The notes below the pieces were generated by a model. That model searched no databases and had not been told where the DNA came from. It worked only from the letters and a program-made list of their open reading frames with translations. Made by a program: the position numbers and the translations under genes. A stretch of DNA of 64,000 nucleotides from Streptomyces sp. NRRL WC-3605 (GTDB lineage: Bacteria > Actinomycetota > Actinomycetes > Streptomycetales > Streptomycetaceae). Positions 59,193 through 64,000 of this stretch are shown here, piece after piece. Position 1 is the stretch's first letter. Each line of letters starts with the position of its first letter. The stretch spans positions 161,103-225,102 of the forward strand of contig NZ_LLZN01000056.1 in NCBI RefSeq assembly GCF_001509795.1, given 5' to 3'.

Positions 59193-59211
59193 TTAGGTTA
59201 GCCTACCCTGC
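59193..59211. promoter_or_regulatory. Iron box (DmdR/IdeR-type operator)
   Basis: The 19-bp element starting TTAGGTTAGCCTACCC matches the actinobacterial iron-box consensus over most positions; the last positions diverge. On the minus strand it overlaps a TAACCT hexamer (59200-59195) located 6 nt before the GTG at 59188, which fits repression of a leaderless transcript by Fe-loaded DmdR. Confidence 0.75.
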
Positions 59212-59232
59212 CACCGTCGCCCCCGGTCGGCG

Positions 59233-60261
59233 TCACAGCCCCAGCCGCGCCAGCGCCTTCTCCGCGTCCAGCGTGCACGCGCCGTCCCCGGCCGACGTCC
59301 AGGCCGCGGCGCACAGGGCGCGCAGCCCGTCCAAGGCCGCGCCGTCACCGTCGAGTTCCAGCCGCTCGCCGCGCGCCGAGGCCGTCCAGCCGCCGCACCG
59401 GAAACCGTCGCCCTCCCCGGTCACCTCCGGCTGCCCGGTGAGCAGCCCCCGCAGATCCGCGTCCACATACGTCGGCCGGTGCTGCGGCGGCGCGGCGAGC
59501 AGCTGGGCGCCGTCCGTGACACCGGTCAGCACCAGCAGCGAGTCCACCTCCCCGTTGAACGCGCCCTCGATGTCCGTGTCCAGCCGGTCCCCGACCACCA
59601 GCGGGCGCTCGGCACCGGTCCGCAGCACCGTCTCCCGGTGCATCGGGGGCAGTGGCTTGCCCGCCACCTGCGGCTCCGCACCGGTGGCGATCCGCACGAC
59701 CTCCACCGCCGCGCCGTTGCCCGGAGCGATGCCGCGCGCGCTCGGAATCGTCAGATCCGTGTTCGACGCGAACCACGGCACACCCCGCGCGATCGCGTAG
59801 CACGCCTCCGCGAACCGCCCCCAGGGCAGCTCGGGCCCGCCGTACCCCTGCGCCACGGCCGCCGGGTCGTCGTCGGCCGAGTCGACCGGCACGAGACCGC
59901 GCTCGCGCAGCGCCACCCGCAGCCCCTCCCCTCCGATCACCAGCACCCGGGCGCCCTCCGGCACCTGCTCACTGATCAGCCGGGCGACCGCCTGCGCGGA
60001 GTTGATCACGTCGTCCGCGCCGGTCGGTATGCCCAGCTCCGTCAGATGCGCGGCCACGGTGTCCGGGGTGCGCAGCGCGTTGTTCGTGACGTACGCCAGG
60101 TGCATCCCGCCGGTCCTGGCCGCCGCGAGCGAGTCCACGGCGTGCGCGATCGCGTCACCCCCGGCGTACACCACGCCGTCGAGGTCGAGCAGCGCCGTGT
60201 CGTACGCCTCGCTCAGCACCCGGCCACTGCTCTCGGGCCTCGTCCTGACGCTCTGGCTCAT
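59233..60261 (-). CDS. HAD-superfamily phosphatase, class IIA (NagD type)
   Basis: 342 residues, ATG 60261 after AGGAG. Motif I DTALLDLDGVVYAGG (DxD nucleophile), VTNNALRTPDTVAAHL (motif II Asn/Thr), CAP region, GKPLPP (Lys motif) and VGDRLDTDIEGAFNGEVDSLLVLTG (motif IV). C-terminal extension of about 70 residues ends LDAEKALARLGL. By family it dephosphorylates nucleotides or small phosphates; the substrate is unknown. Divergent from the DUF1015 gene. Confidence 0.9.
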   Translation of the reverse strand: MSQSVRTRPESSGRVLSEAYDTALLDLDGVVYAGGDAIAHAVDSLAAARTGGMHLAYVTNNALRTPDTVAAHLTELGIPTGADDVINSAQAVARLISEQVPEGARVLVIGGEGLRVALRERGLVPVDSADDDPAAVAQGYGGPELPWGRFAEACYAIARGVPWFASNTDLTIPSARGIAPGNGAAVEVVRIATGAEPQVAGKPLPPMHRETVLRTGAERPLVVGDRLDTDIEGAFNGEVDSLLVLTGVTDGAQLLAAPPQHRPTYVDADLRGLLTGQPEVTGEGDGFRCGGWTASARGERLELDGDGAALDGLRALCAAAWTSAGDGACTLDAEKALARLGL

Positions 60262-60321
60262 CCCGCATCGCTCCTCGTTCGACGGCTTTCCCCCGATCAT
60301 CCCCCATGCCACGGACACCCG

Positions 60322-60327
60322 TACGAT
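60322..60327 (+). promoter_or_regulatory. Putative -10 of a leaderless DUF1015 transcript
   Basis: TACGAT lies 6 nt before the ATG at 60334 and no ribosome site is present. The -35 is weak. Confidence 0.4.
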
Positions 60328-60333
60328 GCCGGG

Positions 60334-61626
60334 ATGAACACAGCAGGTCACCCGGAACCACCGGCGGACCCCGGCCTGGAACTCACCCCGTTCCGCGGCC
60401 TCCGCTACGACCCCGACCGGGTCGGCGGTCTGGCGGCCGTGACATCACCGCCGTACGACGTCGTCGTACGGCCCGACGGCCTGCACCACCTCCAGGACGC
60501 GGACCCGTTCAACATCGTCCGCCTCATCCTGCCGCAGGCCGACAGCCCCGCCGCCCGCAACGAGCAGGCCGCGAAGACGCTGCGTCACTGGCTGTCCGAA
60601 GGCATCCTCAGGGCCGACCCCGAACCCGCCCTCTACGTGTACGAACAGCGCTCCGACGACGGCATGCTCCAACGCGGCGTCATCGGCACCCTGCGCCTGT
60701 CGGAGCCCTCCGAGGGGCTCGTCCTGCCGCACGAGGACGTCATGCCGCACGTGGTCGCCGACCGCGCCGCCCTGATGCGCGCCACCTCGGCGAACCTCGA
60801 ACCCCTGCTCCTCACCTACCGCGGCGACGGCACGGAGACCGACACCACCGCGGTCGTCGAGCGCACGGCCGCCCGGGCGCCCCTGTTCACCACCACCACC
60901 GAGGACGGCTACCGCCACCGCCTGTGGGCCCTCACCGACCCCGCCGACCTGGCCCACGTCCGCTCCGACCTGGCCCGCCGGCAGGCCCTGATCGCCGACG
61001 GCCACCACCGCTGGGCCACCTATCTGCGGCTGCGGGACGAGCACCCCTCGCCCAGCCCCTGGGACCACGGCCTCGTCCTCCTGGTCGACACGGCCCGCTA
61101 CCCCCTGCGCGTGCGGGCCATCCACCGGCTCCTGCACGACCTCGCGCCGGCCGACGCCCTGGCCGCCCTCGACGGCCACTTCCGCGTACGCCGCCTCGAC
61201 GCGCCCCTCGCCGGGGCCCTGGAGCACCTGGCCGACGCGGCCCAGGAGGGCAACGCCTTCCTGCTCGCCGGGGACGGCGCGTTCCACCTCGTCGACCGGC
61301 CGGACACCGCCCTGCTGGACCGCACGGTCCCCGGCGACCGCCCGGCGGCCTGGCGCACCCTGGACGCCACCGTCCTGCACGCCACGCTCCTCGCCCACAT
61401 CTGGCGCATCCCCGAGGACGACCCGGCCCGTATCGCCTACATCCACGACACCGCCGCAACCGTGCGCAAGGCGGAACGCGACGGCGGCACGGCGGTGCTC
61501 ATGCACCCGGTCCGCGAGGACGTCGTCCGCGACCTCGCCCGCCAGGGCGTGACGATGCCCCGCAAGTCGACGTCGTTCGGCCCGAAACCGGCCTCGGGCC
61601 TGGTGCTGCGCGTTCTGGACGTCTGA
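60334..61626 (+). CDS. DUF1015 family protein
   Basis: 430 residues from ATG 60334. DUF1015 hallmarks: LTPFRGLRYDPDRVGGLAAVTSPPYDVV near the N-terminus, NIVRLILP, VLPHEDVMPHVVADRAALMRATSANLEPLLLTY, LIADGHHRWATYL and MPRKSTSFGPKPASGLVLR at the C-terminus. A widespread cytoplasmic family of unresolved biochemical function; the conserved His/Asp/Lys residues suggest an enzyme. Convergent with the R/D/G-repeat gene across a terminator. Confidence 0.9.
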   Translation: MNTAGHPEPPADPGLELTPFRGLRYDPDRVGGLAAVTSPPYDVVVRPDGLHHLQDADPFNIVRLILPQADSPAARNEQAAKTLRHWLSEGILRADPEPALYVYEQRSDDGMLQRGVIGTLRLSEPSEGLVLPHEDVMPHVVADRAALMRATSANLEPLLLTYRGDGTETDTTAVVERTAARAPLFTTTTEDGYRHRLWALTDPADLAHVRSDLARRQALIADGHHRWATYLRLRDEHPSPSPWDHGLVLLVDTARYPLRVRAIHRLLHDLAPADALAALDGHFRVRRLDAPLAGALEHLADAAQEGNAFLLAGDGAFHLVDRPDTALLDRTVPGDRPAAWRTLDATVLHATLLAHIWRIPEDDPARIAYIHDTAATVRKAERDGGTAVLMHPVREDVVRDLARQGVTMPRKSTSFGPKPASGLVLRVLDV

Positions 61627-61633
61627 GAACGCC

Positions 61634-61669
61634 GAAGGGGCGGGACCCCGGTCGGGATCCCGCCCCTTC
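61634..61669. terminator. Bidirectional terminator
   Basis: 17-bp inverted repeat with one mismatch (arms 61634-61650 and 61653-61669; left arm begins GAAGGGGCGGGACC), only 2 nt loop. It lies between the convergent DUF1015 and R/D/G-repeat genes, with a TTCT tract following. Confidence 0.75.
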
Positions 61670-61684
61670 TCACACGTCACTCAC

Positions 61685-63604
61685 TCACTCGTCGTCCGTC
61701 GGCGCCGCCGCGTCCCCGGCCTCACCCTCGTCCTCGGAGTCGGCCTCACCCTCGTCCTCGGAGTCGGCCTCACCCTCGTCCTCGGACTCGGACTCGTCGA
61801 AGGCGTCGACGAACTCGACACCGTCCAGCTCCGCGAGCCGGTCCGACGCGTCCGTGCTGCCGTCCTTGTCGGCCTCCACGGCCTTCGCGAACCACTCACG
61901 CGCCTCGCCCTGCCGCCCGGCGGCGAGCAGCGCGTCCGCGTACGCGTACCGCAGTCGCGCCGTCCACGGCTGCACGGAGTTGGACGCGAGCTCCGGGCTC
62001 TGCAGCGTCACGATCGCCGCGTCCAGCTGCCCCATGTCACGCCGGGCGCCGGCCGCGACCAGCCGCATCTCCACCTGGCCGGCCTTGTCGAGCTTGTGCA
62101 CCTCGGGCGCACCGGCCATGTCCAGCGCCTTCTCCGGACGGCCCAGCCCGCGCTCACAGTCGGCCATGAGCGGCCACAGCTCCACGGTGCCGGTCATCCG
62201 CCGCGCGGCACGGAACTCCGCCAGCGCCTCCGAGTACTTCTGGTTGGCGTACGCCGCGAAGCCCGCCGCCTCCCGTACGGCCGCGACGCGCGACGCCAGC
62301 CGCAGCGCGACCCGCGAGTAGCCGTACGCGCCCTCGGGGTCCTCGTCGATGAGCCGCGCGACCATCACCAGGTTGCGGGCCACGTCCTCGGCGAGCGTCT
62401 TCGGCAGGCTCTGGAGCTCCTGCCGCACGTCCTTGTCGATCTCGTCGCCCGTGACGTCCTCGGGGATCGGCAGCCGCTTGATCGGCTCGCGGTCACGGTC
62501 CCGCTCGTCACGGAAGCGCCCACCGCCCCGTCGGTCGTCCCTGCGGTCGTCGCGCCGGTCGTCCCTGCGGTCGTCCCGCCCACGGAACCCTCCGGGGCGG
62601 CCGCCGCGATCGTCCCGGCGAGGCCCACGGCCACCCCGGTCGTCCCGCCCGCGGAACCCACCACGGTCATCATGCCGGTCGTCGCGGCGGTCGTCCCTGC
62701 GGTCGTCGCGGCGGAAGCCACCGCGGTCACCGCCACGGTCACCACGGTCGTCACGACGGTCGTCCCTGCGGAAGCCGCGATCGCGGTCGCCGCCACGGTC
62801 ACCACGGTCGTCACGGCGGAACCCACGGTCCCGGTCGTCACGGCGGAACCCGCCACGGTCGCCGTCACGGCGGTCATCGCGTCGGTCGTCCCTGCGGTCG
62901 TCGCGACGGAAGCCACCGCGGTCACCGCCACGGTCACCACGGTCGTCACGCCGGAACCCACGGTCCCGGTCGTCGTCCCGGCGGAAACCACGGTCCCGGT
63001 CCCGGTCGTCCCGGCGGAAACCACGGTCCCGGTCGTCGCCACGGCGGTCGTCCCTGCGGTCGTCACGGCGATCGTCGCGACGGAACCCTCCACGGCTGTC
63101 ATCCCGCCGGTCGTCCCGTCGGTCGTCACGCCGGTAGGACGGGCGGTCCCCGTCACGACGGAAACCACGGTCCCGGTCGTCGCGGCGCGGTGCGCCCGGC
63201 CGGTCGTCACGGCGCGGTGCTCCCGGCCGGTCGTCGCGGCGGAACCCGGGACGCTGCCCACGGTCGCCGTCCCGGCGGTCGTCACGGCGATCGTCGCGAC
63301 GGTCATCGCGCCGGCCGTAACCGCCGCTGCTCCCACCACGGTTGTCATCACGGCGGAAGCCGCGGTCCCGGTCCCGGTCGTCACGGCGCGGTGCTCCCGG
63401 CCGGTCGTCGCGGCGGAACCCGGGACGCTGCCCACGGTCGCCGTCCCGGCGGTCATCCCTGCGGTCGTCACGGCGGTCGTTGTCCCGCCGGAAGCCGCCA
63501 CGATCACCACGGTCACCTCGGTAACCGCCGCGGTCACCGCGGTCACCACTGTCCCGTCGCCGCTGGTCGCGCTCCGGTCGGTCGTCGGGAGAGTTGGTGG
63601 ACAT
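61685..63604 (-). CDS. TPR protein with long Arg/Asp/Gly-rich repeat region
   Basis: 639 residues from ATG 63604, AGGAG 6 nt upstream. Residues about 1-405 consist of degenerate RRDDRRDDRRD-, GFRRDD- and GDRGGDRG-type repeats, an intrinsically disordered, RGG/RD-like, nearly charge-balanced region. Residues about 425-600 are a TPR-like helical region (LVMVARLIDEDPEGAYGYSR; EAAGFAAYANQKYSEALAEF; RYAYADALLAAGRQGEAREW). The C-terminus is acidic with repeated EDEGEADS units. Such regions bind RNA or promote phase separation in other proteins, and it lies directly after the rRNA operon. Function unknown; a link to rRNA is inference. Expansion of the repeats is likely by slippage. Confidence 0.85.
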   Translation of the reverse strand: MSTNSPDDRPERDQRRRDSGDRGDRGGYRGDRGDRGGFRRDNDRRDDRRDDRRDGDRGQRPGFRRDDRPGAPRRDDRDRDRGFRRDDNRGGSSGGYGRRDDRRDDRRDDRRDGDRGQRPGFRRDDRPGAPRRDDRPGAPRRDDRDRGFRRDGDRPSYRRDDRRDDRRDDSRGGFRRDDRRDDRRDDRRGDDRDRGFRRDDRDRDRGFRRDDDRDRGFRRDDRGDRGGDRGGFRRDDRRDDRRDDRRDGDRGGFRRDDRDRGFRRDDRGDRGGDRDRGFRRDDRRDDRGDRGGDRGGFRRDDRRDDRRDDRHDDRGGFRGRDDRGGRGPRRDDRGGRPGGFRGRDDRRDDRRDDRRDDRRGGGRFRDERDRDREPIKRLPIPEDVTGDEIDKDVRQELQSLPKTLAEDVARNLVMVARLIDEDPEGAYGYSRVALRLASRVAAVREAAGFAAYANQKYSEALAEFRAARRMTGTVELWPLMADCERGLGRPEKALDMAGAPEVHKLDKAGQVEMRLVAAGARRDMGQLDAAIVTLQSPELASNSVQPWTARLRYAYADALLAAGRQGEAREWFAKAVEADKDGSTDASDRLAELDGVEFVDAFDESESEDEGEADSEDEGEADSEDEGEAGDAAAPTDDE

Positions 63605-63633
63605 GGGTGACTCCTGTCTTCGGTACCACAAGC

Positions 63634-63639
63634 ATTGTA
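63634..63639 (-). promoter_or_regulatory. Putative -10 of the R/D/G-repeat gene
   Basis: TACAAT on the minus strand, just downstream of the rRNA terminator's T-tract. It gives a leader of about 23 nt. The -35 would fall inside the terminator stem and is not recognisable. Confidence 0.45.
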
Positions 63640-63646
63640 AAAACGA

Positions 63647-63690
63647 AAGGACCCCTGGTCCCAGCTGAACGCTGGTGACCAGGGGTCCTT
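63647..63690 (-). terminator. rRNA operon terminator
   Basis: Strong hairpin: outer arms AAGGACCCCTGGTC (63647-63660) and complement (63677-63690), inner CCAGC/GCTGG. Followed on the minus strand by TTTCGTTTTT, a good U-tract. It ends the 23S-5S transcript 10 nt past the 5S end. Confidence 0.9.
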
Positions 63691-63699
63691 CCCAAAGAT

Positions 63700-63819
63700 T
63701 GTTCGGCGGTGTCCTACTCTCCCACAGGGTCCCCCCTGCAGTACCATCGGCGCTGTAAGGCTTAGCTTCCGGGTTCGAAATGTAACCGGGCGTTTCCCTC
63801 ACGCTATGACCACCGAAAC
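63700..63819 (-). rRNA. rrf: 5S ribosomal RNA
   Basis: About 120 nt. The minus strand begins GUUUCGGUGGUCAUAGCGUG and ends near CACCGCCGAAC, with the terminal helix and the conserved CCCGGUUACAUUUCGAACCC and GGGGGACCC loop regions typical of Streptomyces 5S. End positions are approximate by a base or two. Confidence 0.93.
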
Positions 63820-63924
63820 CCTAATGGTTTCGAGCGAACAAGCACACTCTGTAGTTATGTGTTCTGCTCAAGAAACCGGCAACGGTCGTTGCCTCAGAAC
63901 TAACACAGTGGACGCGAGCAACTG

Positions 63925-64000
63925 AGGACAAGCCCTCGGCCTATTAGTACCGGTCACCTCCACACGTTACCGTGCTTCCAGATCCGGCCTATCAACCCAG
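63925..64000 (-). rRNA. rrl: 23S ribosomal RNA, 3' end (partial)
   Basis: The last about 76 nt of 23S, running off the window. The minus strand contains CUGGGUUGAUAGGCCGG, GGAAGCACGGUAACGUGUGG and GGUACUAAUAGGCCGAGGG, highly conserved near the 23S 3' end. The 3' boundary near GCUUGUCC is inferred from pairing with the 23S 5' end. About 105 nt separates it from 5S. Confidence 0.92.

Noticed and set aside
62500..63550. Possible CRISPR array in the repeat-rich DNA
   Set aside because: Repeats are degenerate, in frame with a protein, contiguous, and there are no unique spacers or cas genes.
62096..63610. Val/Thr/Ala- and Arg/Ser/Pro-rich frames in the R/D/G repeat region
   Set aside because: The repetitive DNA is open in most frames; only the minus-strand frame with a ribosome site and the TPR C-terminus is credible.

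Overview
The window is very GC-rich, with strong third-position G/C bias, frequent GTG starts, many 1-4 nt stop/start overlaps and families typical of Streptomyces: streptogrisin-type proteases, Rpf proteins, a SepF-like protein, an AfsR-like TPR ATPase, an NrtR-type regulator and a DmdR/IdeR-type iron box. I read it as a core-chromosome segment of a Streptomyces. From memory, the order of much of it matches the dnaE2-to-pyrG-to-recN region of S. coelicolor; I could not check this by alignment. It ends inside an rRNA operon (5S plus the 3' end of 23S, minus strand). I see no prophage, insertion sequence, CRISPR array, tRNA gene or large biosynthetic cluster.

Layout. 1-7.2 kb: 5' part of a DnaE2-type polymerase (minus), a DUF3533-like membrane protein, two tandem secreted streptogrisin-like proteases and a DUF5685 protein with a Cys-rich tail. 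7.2-14.9 kb: SepF-like protein, glutaryl-CoA dehydrogenase, a DHA2 exporter, a PAP2 phosphatase, a small I78-type inhibitor, a stand-alone CtaD and a small hypothetical. 15-21 kb: a branched-chain amino-acid-type ABC transporter in an unusual form, with two lipoproteins divergent from a small membrane protein, a single LivH-LivM-LivG polypeptide and a separate LivF. 20.8-24.3 kb: two Rpf genes and two conserved hypotheticals.

24.3-29.5 kb: minus-strand housekeeping series aroH-tyrA-cmk-plsC-der, then a Tat/lipoprotein Rieske protein. 29.5-32.7 kb: two nucleotidyltransferases with overlapping 3' ends. One is the last gene of an nrtR-ADP-ribosylglycohydrolase-nucleotidyltransferase operon. 32.9-37.7 kb: chromosome-organisation operon parA-like / ribbon-helix-helix / scpA / scpB / rluB. 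38-44 kb: ald, the AfsR-like ATPase, ADP-ribose pyrophosphatase and pyrG. 44.4-51.8 kb: GH15 enzyme, FAD oxidoreductase, PucR regulator, GT4 glycosyltransferase and an MraY-like membrane protein.

51.8-56.1 kb: recN, nadK, tlyA, a small hypothetical and an SCP2-like protein. 56.2-59.2 kb: siderophore-type ABC transporter (two permeases and an ATPase, no binding protein) with an iron box over its promoter. 59.2-64 kb: NagD-type HAD phosphatase, DUF1015 protein, and a TPR protein with a long Arg/Asp/Gly-rich repeat region directly downstream of the rRNA operon.

The most notable points are the H-M-G transporter fusion with an Arg-substituted Walker A in its LivF, the NrtR-linked nucleotidyltransferase operon, the ParA plus RHH pair beside scpAB, the Cys-rich tail, and the R/D/G-repeat protein next to rRNA. 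Genes marked leaderless share a TAnnnT-like hexamer 6-8 nt before the start codon.
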